Of a stretch of DNA of 64,000 nucleotides, positions 21,039 to 31,940 are shown one piece after another. This DNA is from Symsagittifera roscoffensis. Taxonomy: Eukaryota > Xenacoelomorpha > Acoela > Convolutidae. The stretch lies in contig NC_087070.1 of NCBI RefSeq assembly GCF_963678635.1, positions 26,160,007 through 26,224,006 of the forward strand. Reading direction: 5' to 3'. Position numbers and translations under genes: made by a program. Numbering within the stretch: position 1 is the stretch's first letter; each line of letters begins with the position of its first letter. Under the pieces are notes generated by a model. It was not told the origin of the DNA. It saw only the letters and a program-made list of their open reading frames with translations, and searched no databases.

Positions 21039-23675
21039 ATGAACCGATTTTCAATTCTAGTTGTTGCTCTAGCTCTTGTCGCTAAAACGCAGAGGTTGTT
21101 CGGTCTAGAGTCTATAAAAACGTTCGCTTATTTTTGCTCGTTACAAGTTTTTCTGTCAAAAGGTGCAAAACCCTGCAATCAGGGCGGATCTAAGATTTTC
21201 TTGAGGAGGGAGGTAGGGTGATTCTCAAAATAGGCCGTTTTTGGACATTCTTTTGTATAAGTTTTTGGGTCGGTCGGCCAAAAATGGATTTCTTAAAAAG
21301 TACCAAAGGGGGAACCCTTTGGGTCGGCAGGGGATCGAATCCTCAAGGAGGCGTGAGGGCGACCATCCCCCCCCCCCGTGAAGGCGTTTATCCCCCCCCC
21401 CCTAAACCCACCCCTAATAAGATGCTGTCAAAAAAGATTTTTCCCAACAAAATGGTTCTGCAATAGTTTTGCTCTAGTTTATAGGGAAAAAATGTTCTAG
21501 GAAACTAGCTGAACAACCTATTTTTCACAGTGGGCCGATCGAAGAACAGGTTTGTGAACCTTATTTCATTCAAAATTCAAATCCTCATTTATTAACTCAA
21601 AGCCGAATACAAATAGAGTGCAGGAGTACATTGTATTTTTTTAGTTTCTTATTAGCAAATTAGAGTTTCTAGAGATTCAGGATTTTAGGTTTTTTCAAGT
21701 TATTTTTTGAAATTTTTTGGCGTTTGTCATTAATTAAACTTCATACAAAAAAGGTTCATTTTTGCCCATCAAAAAGCTTAATTAATTATGACAACTGCAG
21801 AAAAAAAATTGGCGCGAGAGCCACAAATAGGTTATTATGTATTTATTAAGGACACATGGATGGGCCAATTGGAAAAGAAAACAATTTAAGAGAGGGGAAA
21901 GATTATCTCTATCTATTCTACCACTCATTTCCCCTAAACTCGCATATGACTGAGTTTCAACTTAATCGTAAAACTTCAGCTAAGAATCGTATTTTATTCA
22001 ACTAGTGTTTCTGCTGTTTCTAGAACAACGACAGCTCCTCCAAACTTTACCGGGTGGTGGGCAGTTCCTACTCCGACTGCGGGGCCAGTGGGGACTCCAT
22101 CCACATCTCAGGAATATCTGTCTCTCCCGACACCATCTCCATTCCTGGAACTATAGTTATCACTGCCTCAATTACGAACACCGCCAACATATCAGCTCCC
22201 ATCAAAGGCCAGTTAAGTTCTAGTAGTAGTGAAAATTAGTAGTTTTCAGGAAGCTGCGATCATTATTTCATCTGCACATCATAACACGTCAGCTTGCGTC
22301 TAAATTGGCTTTCGCACAAGAGCGGGGTCTTTGATTGTCTCAAAATTTGTTTGAATTTTGAAAAAATAGGCCATCCAAGCGTTTAGGTGAACCATAATTA
22401 CAAGTGAGGACCCTTCGGGTGATGAGTATATAAATGGGAGGGGGTGTGGGAGGATATTCTGTTATATCTCCACACCCTACTGATTGATCATCTTGCTCGC
22501 AGAAACTAGTTAGTTTCAGCGAGAACTGTTATTAGTTTCTTGATGCAAATAGAACCAATAGAAACATTTTCTGTCAGAACTAGAAGCCGATTTAGGATTT
22601 TCTCGAGAGAAACAAAGTTTTAGCGGACCTTTTTTCAACTTGATTTATGCGCTGAAAGCAAGTTTTGAAATAAAAGGCAGGTCAACAATGCTGTTTTTGG
22701 GCACTTTTTATAAAATTTTTGACCAAAAATTTGCTCCCCTTCAAAATTAGTAAATGTTATCCCCAAAGGCGCCTTTAGAACTCGTCGAAAATGGATATCA
22801 TGAAGTAATACCAAAGGGGGACCCTTTGGTTGGTGAGGGGGTCGAATTACTGAGGGAAAAGGCGTCCAACGGATCTACTTAACAATATCGACCCCTTTCA
22901 AGAAAGGGAGATTGTTAAGTAGACAAAATGGTGGATTTTTCGACCAATCAGAATGCAGCAAAATTAGAATTCTCAATAGAAAACAGTGCTAATTTACTGT
23001 ATTTATTTATAAGGGTGGATATTCTTAAGTTGGTACCATGGGGGGGGGGGGGGTGGGGAAGATTGTTAAGTAGATCCCGTCCAAATCCCCTCCTTCCTCC
23101 CTAAATCCGCCCGTGGTCTGATTGATAACTCCTTAAGGGTGACAATACCTCCTTTTATAAAAACATTGAACTGTTTTTCCATTTGACATCTAAAACACGT
23201 ATATTATAAGACACATGGGACACTAGTTAAACAATAAATTGTTTTCAGGCTTTAAAAAATTTTTTGATAGTTGGACAAAGAGCATCTGCAATCATCCAAG
23301 ATCTTAATGTGACTTTATAGTCTCTTTATTTTCAGACTAATTAACGTTACGGTCTCTTTATTTTCAGCTGATGTCTCTGTCAAAGTCAAGGTCAGCATCA
23401 TCACCATCGATCTCTGTGCCGAGGGACTGATCAACTGCTCATTCGCCGATGTGTGTGCGGATGCATCTGCCACCGGAATCAGCCTCTGCCCAGTGCCCGC
23501 TGGAACTATCTCTGTGAACCAGCTCTCCATCCCCATCCCGGCTATCCCTTCAGTTCCTGTGGATAAAGTGACTGTAGAAGCCAAAGCAGTTCTCTCCCAA
23601 AATGGGGCTGAGCTCGGATGCGGAGAAGCGACTGTGAAAGCCGATTTCAATCAATTAGAACTAAATCATTTCTAG
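21039..23675 (+). CDS. GM2-activator-like ML-domain protein, three exons
   Basis: Exon 1 is 21039-21094, exon 2 is 22035 to about 22216, and exon 3 is 23368-23675. Joined, they keep one frame and give 181 residues (human GM2A precursor: 193). Residues 1-18 (MNRFSILVVALALVAKTQ) are a signal peptide. The ML domain follows: SDCG at 32-35, PDTISIPGTIVI, then DLC (C96), INCSFADVC (C103, C109), SLCP (C120) and LGC (C164). The spacing C96-C103-C109 equals that of the matching GM2A cysteines. GM2A has eight cysteines; here six are seen, so one disulfide is missing. GM2A-type proteins bind lipid in the lysosome or are secreted. Start and phases fit well, but exon 2 ends are uncertain: the acceptor could be 22024 and donors at 22217, 22223, 22226 or 22229 all keep phase. 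Introns carry MITEs. Confidence 0.8.
21180..21416 (+). mobile_element. hAT-like MITE (family H), copy in intron 1 of the ML gene
   Basis: It begins CAGGGCGGATCTAAG and ends near CCTAAACCCACCCCTAA, an imperfect inverted match. Inside are a GGAACCCTTTGGGTCGGCAG phrase and long C runs, both shared with the other copies. No coding capacity. CAGGGGCGGATC-type termini resemble hAT elements, but the transposase is absent and the assignment rests on the termini only. Confidence 0.55.
22580..23115 (+). mobile_element. hAT-like MITE (family H) carrying a nested MITE
   Basis: The left end has CCGATTTAGGATTTTCTCGAG-like sequence and the right end TCCCTAAATCCGCCCGTGG, an imperfect inverted pair. The central phrase GGGGGACCCTTTGG is shared with other copies. 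It is interrupted at 22870-23079 by a MITE of family M. It lies wholly inside intron 2 of the ML gene. Confidence 0.6.
22870..23079 (-). mobile_element. MITE family M, copy 1, nested in family H
   Basis: Terminal inverted repeats CGGATCTACTTAACAAT at the left and the complement ATTGTTAAGTAGATCCCG at the right. A TCCAA flank is present on both sides (22865-22869 and 23080-23084), consistent with a 5-bp target duplication. The interior matches copies at 47,480 and 53,532 in reverse orientation, including the phrase ACCAATCAGAATGCAGCAAA. A G run lies near the right end. Confidence 0.75.
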
Positions 23676-23819
23676 CTATTATTAGAACTGAATCAAAAAG
23701 TTAATTTTTAACAATTTTTACTCATATCGATATATACTATCACGAGTTAAATAATTCTTGTTTCAGTATTTTTCTAAGAACCTAGAAATTTTGCGGAGTT
23801 TCTTTTTAATTGTGGAGAC

Positions 23820-23950
23820 CAAATTGCAATCCGAGAAAAAAACAGGCATTTTTTTGACAGACGCTCGCCTTCAAAATTGTATATAATGGCGCCAAAGGCC
23901 CCTTAAGAAAAATTTTTGAGTGTTCCGAAATTTTTGTCCGCCCCTGATAT
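23820..23950 (+). mobile_element. hAT-like MITE (family H), right-end fragment
   Basis: It shares CGCTCGCCTTCAAAATTGTA and GGCGCCAAAGGCCCCTT with full copies and ends TTTTTGTCCGCCCCTGAT. The left half is missing. Confidence 0.5.
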
Positions 23951-24534
23951 CAACTCATTGGATCAATTATACACACTATTTTAAAAGAAGGGAAACGAGA
24001 CTTTGTAAGCCTTAACAAAATAGGAAGAGGGCGTAATGATTGTGAAAACAAACAATTAGATTACACCTGAAATATCAAACTTGCGGTTTTCGCAATGATG
24101 AGAGCTGATCTGATAATGCTATAGATAAAACCATACTCGGCTGATTACTTGAACTGATTTCATAGTTTTACGGTGCACAGATGGCGTCAGCCTAACATAT
24201 CGGACTTGTTCGGCAGATGCAGGCTGTTTGAATCATGGCCGGACGTTTTCAGAAATTAATTTCGCACGTTTTTCAAGATTTTGTCTTATCACTGAGCGGC
24301 CTAAACTGTGTTTGGAAATAAGCTTTTTTTATATAGCCGCAGCTTAATCCGGTCAAAATTTTTGTATAGTTTTAAACAATTATTTGCGGAAACCCAGATT
24401 TTGGTTGATCAACTGTTTTTATCTGAATCTGTCTTCCCACTGGATTTTTTGAAATTGATTACTGGAAGCTGCTCTGAAAAGTGTGTGCTTGCTTGCAAAT
24501 ATTTTTTGTGATGTTTCTTCTTTGTTTAATTCAT
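23951..24534. other. Spacer downstream of the ML gene
   Basis: No gene recognised. The 67-codon frame at 24308-24511 shows no domain. No AATAAA was found soon after the ML stop; an AAATAA at about 23,745 could serve as a variant signal. Confidence 0.4.
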
Positions 24535-25134
24535 CTTTTTTGCGTTTTTGTTCCGACCATTCAAACTGGGGAGGAACTTTGTATTCGGGTGTGTTAAGTT
24601 TTTTTTTGTTTTCCACACAAAGTCAGGTACCATAAATAATCAGCGGACTGGGTTGAGTGATACATCAAATTAAAGCTCTTACAATCGTGATTCGAACCAC
24701 ATTAATAATGTTCAAAAGATTTTTACCCATGTGGGTAAAAACCGGTTTGAAGTTTTTGATTTTTTGTTTTATTTCGAGCGAATGAAGCGAGCGAGCAATC
24801 TTATTTTAACTGCTTAAACAAAATCTTACAAGAGCTTAATGTAAAACGTCAAAGCCTAATTTTACTTGAGTAACGTTAGTTTACTCAAAGTATTTAAGCG
24901 CCGTTTTGGAATCACAATTTTCAAAAATTCAAAATACTGCAAAACTTCAAACAATTTTTTTTTGATTTTTTTCGTTTTTTAAAAACTTTTAAAAAATTGT
25001 TTTTTAATTTGATTACTTTACTATGACTGCCGAATATACCTGATCTCCAATTTTTTGATCAGGTCCTTCTACACACCACACCGAGAAAACGACTTTAATT
25101 CGAAAAATTTTTGTATTTTTTGAAAGACAATGGT
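24535..25134 (+). repeat. Dispersed repeat D, copy 2, left part
   Basis: It matches 12,470-13,050 with landmarks GGGGAGGAACTTTGTATTCG and GGACTGGGTTGAGTGATAC. It ends with AAGACAATGGT (25124-25134), which is one side of the target duplication of the retrotransposon inserted here. The repeat resumes at 28,676. Confidence 0.65.
25124..25134 (+). repeat. Target-site duplication, left copy
   Basis: AAGACAATGGT, matching AAGACTATGGT at 28676-28686 with one substitution. The uninterrupted repeat D at 12,470 has a single AAGACTATGGT at this place. Confidence 0.75.
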
Positions 25135-25197
25135 TTTTTTATGGTTCAAAATTTAATTTACATTTCATTCCAAGCAAGGTTTCAGTAGAATTGATTG

Positions 25198-25413
25198 TCA
25201 GTAGATTGTGTCATCAGAATCAGTAGAATTAAACTGATAATATTTGCTTCCTGGTTCATAAAAATCGGCCCCATTCATATTATAAACATCAAGTTCCAAG
25301 GCGGGCTGTACTTCAGTTTCATTGCAGTCATCTTCATATCCATATTCTGTAGTGGTGACTTCACATGAGAATAAACTACAACAGCTAAAAGTTCTGCTAA
25401 AAGAAACAGCCAT
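25198..25413 (-). other. 3' region of the RLE retrotransposon
   Basis: A 71-codon acidic frame (VTTTEYGYEDDCNETEVQ) follows the endonuclease region. It may be a remnant of the ORF C-terminus or 3' UTR. No domain recognised. Confidence 0.25.
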
Positions 25414-25439
25414 GCAATTTAACTGGTGTCTTATGAGCG

Positions 25440-28397
25440 CGCTTCATGAATTCTTTGCTCTTCGCAGTGATGCCTCGGTCTCCGATATGATGAACGAGAT
25501 CCACGCATACACATGATCGAAGATCTGAGAAGCGCAAATCCAATACGACATCGAATCCACCAAAGCACTTGACTATACGAAGTTGTTTTTTTCTCTGATC
25601 ATCGAAGCAAGTCTTTTGTAAAACGTAGTAGCAAGTTTGCCCATGCCTCCCGTGCACGAAAGAACAAGAGGTGTGAATGAACTATATTCAACTTCTCTGA
25701 TACGTTGCTCATAGCATCTATTTTTTCCCACTTCGTGCTTCCTGTACACACTTAGCAGAGTACCAGACTTTGATTTGGTACAAGGATTGAATACTCTTAC
25801 ATCAATGAATGCCTTCTCAAATCTGCCTCCCCAGACTTCATTAGCTGAAATATCAAGCTTATCTTCATCGCCACTAATTGATGTTCTCAAAGCCAAAAGC
25901 TCTCCAGATAACCGCTGCAAATGTGGTTCGACTTCAATATTTGAGCAAACTTCAGTCAACTTTTCCGCGTTTATGTCTCTCACTTCTTTATCCCGAATAG
26001 CTGGGAAGCCTCCAGCAGGACAAGACAAGCAGTGCTCAACCGAAAACGTTTTTCCACAAACACAATGAGAAGAGACATCTTTCAGCGGCCAATTATATCT
26101 CAAATACAATGCATCCCTAAACGCTGCTTTACTCAGGCAAAAACCATGTTCTTCTAACGGCAACAAGAGGTTTACAGAGTCTCTCGGAGTCTTTGAATTT
26201 CTGAGCGGCGTCTGTTTCTGGATTGATAATGTTCAAACCAATAAGTTTTGCCGGAAGCTTGAACACAGATCTTTCAATATCTTCTGGTGAAACTCCACCA
26301 GTCAGCCTTGGCAAAAACTGCGTTCTGATTTTGCTTTCGAGTTAGAGAGGTTACCTTTAATATCACCTTGGCTACAATCGATTACTCTCATCTTGTATTT
26401 CCACTTTGGAATGAAATAAACACTGCAAAATCACAGTGTGGCTGTGTCTCAGCGATGTGAGATAAACTCTTAAACTCACCTATCCATCCATCTGACGTTT
26501 TGAGAACATTTTGTTCAATGATTTTTCGCTACCAATCGGGTATCCCAAATATTTGTGTCCCTCTGCTAAAATTGTTATACCACTTCCATAGAAAAACCGC
26601 TCTGCAAAGTTCGAGTGTTCGCGTTTAACAATAAGCATAGTCTTGGAAGCATTCGGTAAATATCCATATTTCGGTCCGAGTTATTTCAATGCTTCCCACC
26701 ATGATTTCAGTTGTTCAAGTTTTCCACCTGCAGCTGAGTCATCTGCATACCAAAATTGTTTCACATGGCCACGGAGTCATTTAATGAGAGGTAACATAGC
26801 TATAACATACATTGGCATACCTTCAGGCCGGCCCTGAGAAGTACCTTCATGCGACATACCTTCTTTCCTCGTCTCTAAACAAGTTTGCAGGCTTTCTGTA
26901 AAGATTTGGGTAAAACGTAGCCATAGCTGGGCACTCAACATACATGTTCAGCAAAGCAAGCTGTCTGTTGAGCTCATTAAAAACATTGCTAGCATCAACC
27001 AACAGCATTCCTTCAGTTTTCGACTCATTAAAAACACGTGAGCGCTGAAGCAGCTGCCTTGCAAGACGCTCGTTGGCAAGCACATAGTTTGTACGTACCA
27101 GCTGCAATGAGTAGCTCAGACGAGATGGTACGAAGTATGCTCTTGGAATATGTTCTGCGTGCAATTTCTCCTGTTAAATGGTCTGACACCTAGATTTTTG
27201 TCCAAACCAATGAGACGAAAAGCGTTTAATGCTTGCGCTCTCTGAGGATCTGTTACCGCAGTAGCTAGTTGACGAGATTTCATGGACAATGCTTCACTTA
27301 AAGAGTTAGATTTTTCACCAAATGCCGTGCATAAACGTCTCCAATGCAAAGCATCGGCGCCAGAAGGTCCTGCTGATCCAAATGTGTTCAGAACACACTG
27401 GCGAACACAATCAAAGTCTGCACTATCAAAGAAAAAAGGATGGAAAGCTGTGTCTGATAATTCTTGCGTCATTGGTGAGACTGCTGATTTAGAGAATTTA
27501 CGGGATGCCGGGTGTTTATCTTTCAAAGCTTCGCAAACAAATAGTTTCACGGTGTACTCGCATCCATTTTTGTCATTTTTTTTCTCATCTGTCAAATCGT
27601 CTAATTTCAGAACCTCAGCTTTCCCTTCTGAGCAGTCGCATGGCACTTGTAATTTTTTCTTTCATCATGAGCTTAGCGAATGAGCGAGCAAGATTCTCTT
27701 CAGGATCTTTGTAGCTCATTAGACGTAATTTTCTTTGAACAGCCGTACCTTCTTTTAAAAACAGTTCCTCCAAATCACCACTCTTCTAAAGTTTTTTTCT
27801 GCGTTTGAGATGTAGAATATGCTCTTTGACTTAGCTCTTTCTGGAAGTCTTCTGAAAAAGTAGTGCTGGCATGAGCATTGCTGACTTTATAGCAATGAGT
27901 TCCATAATAGAATTGCCAGCAAATGCAAAAAACCAGTCTGCCAATTCTTCAACGAACCATTTTCCTTCAGCACCCGATGGAACTTGAAACAAATTTGGTT
28001 TTCACTGCACCACTTTCTCATACACTTCATCGATGACTTCACACATTTCGACAGGATTTATTCCATGCCACATACAGTCAGCATGTGAGTTCAAGGGTGT
28101 CTAATCTGGCAATTTACGACAAGGTGACATATCTGGAGCATCTGACAAAGACAAATTTACCGTATTTTGAGTTAAACCAATGTGTATTTTATGATGCTCG
28201 AAGTCAAGAAGCTCAGTGGAGTGGTTCTTTTATTGTGGATAATGTGCTGAAGAGTCTGTTATTATCAAATTTTCCATTGTTGTGTCACCAGTCTGCTCAT
28301 GTTGAGAGTCGACATCATTGAGCTCTCCTGTACCATCAATCTCATCAGTGAATCCATAGTAGGTCGGCAGACGTGCAAGTCTCCTTCTTCTCCTCAT
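25440..28397 (-). pseudogene. Reverse transcriptase plus restriction-like endonuclease polyprotein (broken)
   Basis: A start is plausible at 28397 (MRRRRLARLPTYYGFTDEID). Going down the minus strand: EGKWFVEELADWFFAFAGNS near 27950; SAGPSGADALHWRRLCTAF and ALNAFRLIGLDKNLGVRP (27380-27180); LLVDASNVFNELNRQLALLN near 27000-26950 (first catalytic Asp block); EGTSQG near 26850; FWYADDSAAGGKLEQL, with YADD at 26738-26749; GPKYGYLPNASKTMLIVK; then LIGLNIINPETDAAQKF. The frame from 26166 has a CxC-x7-H-x3-C finger (C35, C37, H45, C49), then DKLDI and FIDVRVFNP, the PD-(D/E)xK-like endonuclease, then SSFTPLVLSCTGGMGKLATT. A shifted frame at 25560-25490 adds WIRCRIGFALLRSSIMCMRG. At least four frameshifts and several stops make it inactive. 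Confidence 0.8.
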
Positions 28398-28675
28398 CAC
28401 GTGACGGCAATTTCAATTACAGACCGAAGCTCAACTTACTGTAGACCTTCTACTAGCACAACCAAAAAATGATAAACAACATACGCTCAACAAATTATAA
28501 CCATAACAATCACCATTGTACTGAATTTCCTTCTAAAACCTCACTCAGTTTCGTTGTTTATCAATTAGCCTCCAAAAAAAATCAAGGGTTGCTGTTTGCT
28601 CTTGCAGTTTGTTCCTCCTAAACCACTCTAACTGCGGTGATTAAAATTCAATCTTAGCTTTTTCTAATTTTTTTT

Positions 28676-28686
28676 AAGACTATGGT
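28676..28686 (+). repeat. Target-site duplication, right copy
   Basis: AAGACTATGGT, directly followed by the continuation of repeat D (CGGAACATTCTG). Confidence 0.75.
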
Positions 28687-28760
28687 CGGAACATTCTGTG
28701 CCAATTGGATAGTAACTGTCTATCTTTGTTTAAAAATTGTTTTATTGGTGCTTGTTTTTT
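28676..28760 (+). repeat. Dispersed repeat D, copy 2, right part
   Basis: Resumes after the retrotransposon with AAGACTATGGTCGGAACATT, matching 13,023-13,085 of copy 1. Confidence 0.6.
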
Positions 28761-30555
28761 TTGTAATTTTTCTTTGCGTTTTCAATTGAAATTCGAGCAG
28801 CCTGATTTTTGGTCTATTTATTAGATAATAACCCAGGACAAGCTGATTGTTTGCTTAGTTTGAGGATGTTGTCATGACAATAAAGTGAAAATATTTTTTT
28901 TCTTGCTCAACTCTTTGTTGCAAAATTTTTTTTCTTGCACTGTTTGTAAGTATGGATGGAATTAAAACTAAAATTAAAAAAAAACTCGATAAAAATTTTT
29001 AAATTAGTAGCAATCAGCTGTTTGGTTTAGCAAAGTTTAATTAAAAAAAAAACAGTCAACACTCAGTTACGTTTTGCTTTGTGTTTTTTTAGACATATCT
29101 ACTTTTGGTTTTTGCGCATATTGTAAACTACTATTTTTTTCTGTGCAATCATGACATTTAAAGCTCATTTTTTCAAACTTGGTTACAGATTGATGCAAAA
29201 CAACGGTTATCCTTCCACTCGTGTTTCTTAATTGGAGTCATGTTTTTGGACTTCGTTTCAAGCTAGCGAGGTAAATGATTTTTTTGATGAACATAGTTGA
29301 CTCTTTTTGGCCTACAGTGTTATTTTTTGCAAGTGCTCCTGGAATAACAAGTAGACCCTATTTTGATAAACTTCTGTGCAGCGAATGTTGTATAAATGTT
29401 TATTACTTTTTACCAAAAAACAAATATAATTTAAAGACGTTTAAGGGCAAATGGAATATGCAGGGCTTTTTTGAAAGAAACAGTCATACCAAAAATACTT
29501 AACGATTGCAATATGTCGTTTCAAAGGCTTAAGCAGCTTCAAAAGCGTAATGGGGGAGCTTTTGTTAATTCTTCTTGCGAGTTTTTTCAGCTGTACTGTT
29601 TTTATTAAAGAACATTGAACAATTTTGCTGATTAAATTTTTGTTATAGAGCTTTTAAGTTAGTAGATAAAATTTATGTAATAACTTTTAAATTGTAAGCA
29701 TTGGCGTGAGCGCACTATTTCTAGTAACAAGGGTGGGAACGGTTTTTTGAAAAAAATTTTTTTTGTTACTTTACAAAACTTTTAATGTTTGCACTCTACG
29801 CTTAACTAAAAAACCAAGGGCTCTTCAGTCACAAACAACTGATATAAATAAGTGCTAGAACCTTGTAGAATAATTTTGCGACCAATTTAGGAAAAAAGTG
29901 GGGCAGCCTGTCCAATCGTTATTACATACTTCTAAACTCTATGTTCAGATGATATTGAGTCCTTGCGTCTTATTGAAACGAGCAATTCGTAGATTAATAC
30001 CCAGAAGAAAAACGCGTTGAAACGCTTTTGTTTGGCTATCTATAGCTTTTAACAAATTATTGGACGTCTTAAGTTTTCAAAACAATTTCTGATCTTCAAA
30101 CTGAAGTTTTTTAAAAACAGTTCTTTGAAATTTAGCGCTTTTTTCTGTCGTTGTTTGTCGGTTCTCGGACAAATTCAATCGCAATTCGTTGTTGAACCTC
30201 TGAAAAAGCGCAATCGTTTGCATTGCTCTTTTGAGAGGTCAAATGCAATTTTGAAAATTCAGATCCATTATCAGCCCCATTTCACTCTCTCAAGGTTAGA
30301 TTTATTTGAGATTTATTTTTTACGGTCCCCGTAATAATTATCTCCCTACGTCTCTCCGACTTGATCAATCACTTCTAAAATGTCTTGTTTTTTAACCGAA
30401 ATAGGCAAAAGTTAGAGGTGAATGATCAAGCAGAAGACGCAAGGAGAAAATTGATCCATCTGAGACAAAGCCTGGAACAAAGGAGAAAGAAATTGAACGA
30501 ACAGTGAAGGCCAATAATGCACAAATTCCGATTGTAATCAATACAAAATTCCGGT
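28761..30555. other. AT-rich intergenic DNA
   Basis: Frames at 29275-29502 and 30125-30334 have no domain features. Nothing recognised. Confidence 0.45.
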
Positions 30556-31120
30556 TCTGAAAAAAGACAAGACTGCTCATATCAGGACCAAAACCCTGAA
30601 AGTTCCGACTGCTCTTTAAGGTCTACGAAGAGAGTCTTTGCTATCAAAAAAGGTATGATTATCCAAAACAAATTGAAACAAAAAATCTAACCCCCCCTTA
30701 TAAAAACAGAGTGATTTATTTCGCATTCAGTTGAAAGTTATTGAATAGACTAATGGGCATTTCTTGATTTAATTTGGAACGATTTCTAACGCGGATTGAA
30801 TCTCTGCTTACGTGTTATTATCACGAGAACAGTCGCGCATTAATTATCCCACATTGGCCCAATTGCCGATCTTTGAACAGCCATAATTTAACAAGATTTA
30901 TTACAGGTTAAATAAGTTTTTTAACTTGAACTGAAGAAAACAATACCTTTCGAATGATATGAGAAAATCTGTCAAAAGGGCTAGTTAAAAAGTCGAAATC
31001 TGTCTGGAGAAAGAAGCCACTGCAACCACAAATATTCCATCTTTTCATCGAATGTCCGAACACTAAGACTGCTCGGTCGTATCAGGGCGATGTCCAGAAA
31101 GTTTGAAATTGCTCCTTAAT
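30556..31120 (+). repeat. Dispersed repeat R1, copies at 30.56-31.12 kb
   Basis: Two occurrences of the R1 signature: CAAGACTGCTCATATCAGG followed by TTCCGACTGCTCTTTAAGG (about 30566-30620), and a diverged one at 31065-31120. Between them the R1 body is present: a cold-spot phrase near CCCAATTGCC, GTTAAAAAGTCGAAATCTGT and CTGGAGAAAGAAGCCACTGC. R1 recurs at 31.2, 31.7, 39.8, 46.6, 47.1, 48.1-48.6, 49.0-49.8 (reverse), 51.3, 52.2-52.7, 53.1 and 55.4 kb. Confidence 0.6.
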
Positions 31121-31224
31121 GTGTAAGGAGTTGAAAATTTTTCGCTTGAACTTCATCTCTGCTAACGCTATATACATACAAAGTGATAGATTCAGCATAT
31201 AGTAGCGTAATAACTACAAAAACT

Positions 31225-31485
31225 TTTTTTTACAATTACTCAATTTGCAACAATTTTTCGACGGGTTAAATTATATTTCCGCTCACCCCAAGTATAGTAG
31301 CCCGAAATAGCTCGTGCGGTAATTGCAATCTTCAAAACCCCATAATTTTGCGAAAAACAACCACAGGTGAAATATATTTTTTTTATAATTGAGCTCAGGA
31401 CAAAGATGGCATAAAAATTTCGCCACAAAGCTCGCGCTGAAATTGGCTATCTTCTAACACATATAACTTTATCGAAAATAAACAC
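31225..31485 (+). repeat. R1 body fragment
   Basis: Shares CACAGGTGAAATATA, ATTGAGCTCAGGACAA and CAATCTTCAAAACCCCATAA with other R1 copies. It ends where a family H MITE begins. Confidence 0.55.
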
Positions 31486-31680
31486 AGGCAGGGGCGGATC
31501 TAAGATTTCTGGAATGGTGGGCGGATTTTGAAACATTTGAAAATTTTTGTCGACTTTTTTTAGGTCGATCGAATTGATTTTCCGAGCTCTCCCAAAGCAC
31601 CAAAAAGACCCTGTTTTGATCAATCGTTCTGAACCGCATACAAAATTTTGAAGAAAAAAAAATTTTGATTAGCAATTTTT
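31486..31680 (+). mobile_element. hAT-like MITE (family H), left half
   Basis: Starts CAGGCAGGGGCGGATCTAAG and continues with TTTTTTAGGTCGATCGAATT and TTTTCCGAGCTCTCCCAAAG, as in other copies. The right half is missing here. Confidence 0.55.
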
Positions 31681-31689
31681 GACATTTTG

Positions 31690-31940
31690 ACTAGCAATTT
31701 TGGCTACCATGTGGAAGTTGGCAACCTTTAAGAAGTGTATCACAGGTCAAATAACGGAGATAAAAAATTTGAGCTCAAGGCAAAAATACCTTCCAGATCT
31801 TATAAAAGTTCGCCAAAAAATGCTAGTCAAAATGTCGAAATTGGTCTGGATAGAAAAAACAACCCCAACACAAATATCTTTCGAAGTTGCTTCTTTTAAA
31901 GTTAGAACAAAAACGAAGGAGAGGCCAGGAGTTGAAGTTT
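31690..31940 (+). repeat. R1 body fragment
   Basis: TTTGAGCTCAAGGCAA, AAAATGCTAGTCAAAATGTC and GTCTGGATAGAAAAAACAAC match R1. The 80-codon open frame at 31700-31942 lies within this repeat and is not called as a gene. Confidence 0.5.

Larger units (their letters stand above)
22217..23367 (+). other. Intron 2 of the GM2-activator-like gene
   Basis: It starts at one of several phase-compatible GT sites (22217-22229) and ends at the acceptor TCTCTTTATTTTCAG (23353-23367). The same 15 bases occur once more 32 bases upstream (23321-23335). Most of the intron from 22580 to 23115 is a MITE of family H with a second MITE inside it. Confidence 0.6.
25135..28675 (-). mobile_element. RLE-type non-LTR retrotransposon, 3.5 kb, with poly(A) and target duplication
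   Basis: The insert is bounded by AAGACAATGGT (25124-25134) and AAGACTATGGT (28676-28686), an 11-bp duplication with one difference. Repeat D continues on both outer sides. On the minus strand the element ends in an A run (plus-strand TTTTTTT at 25134-25140) next to the duplication, the mark of target-primed reverse transcription. It encodes one long, broken ORF (RT, CxC-H-C finger, restriction-like endonuclease). The layout fits the RLE group (R2/R4/NeSL/HERO-like). This protein family, with GPSG and SFTPLV motifs, is familiar to me from cnidarian and other invertebrate genomes, but I do not assign a clade. Confidence 0.8.

Noticed and set aside
25775-26068. 97-codon plus-strand frame
   Set aside because: Shadow of the minus-strand restriction-like endonuclease frame.
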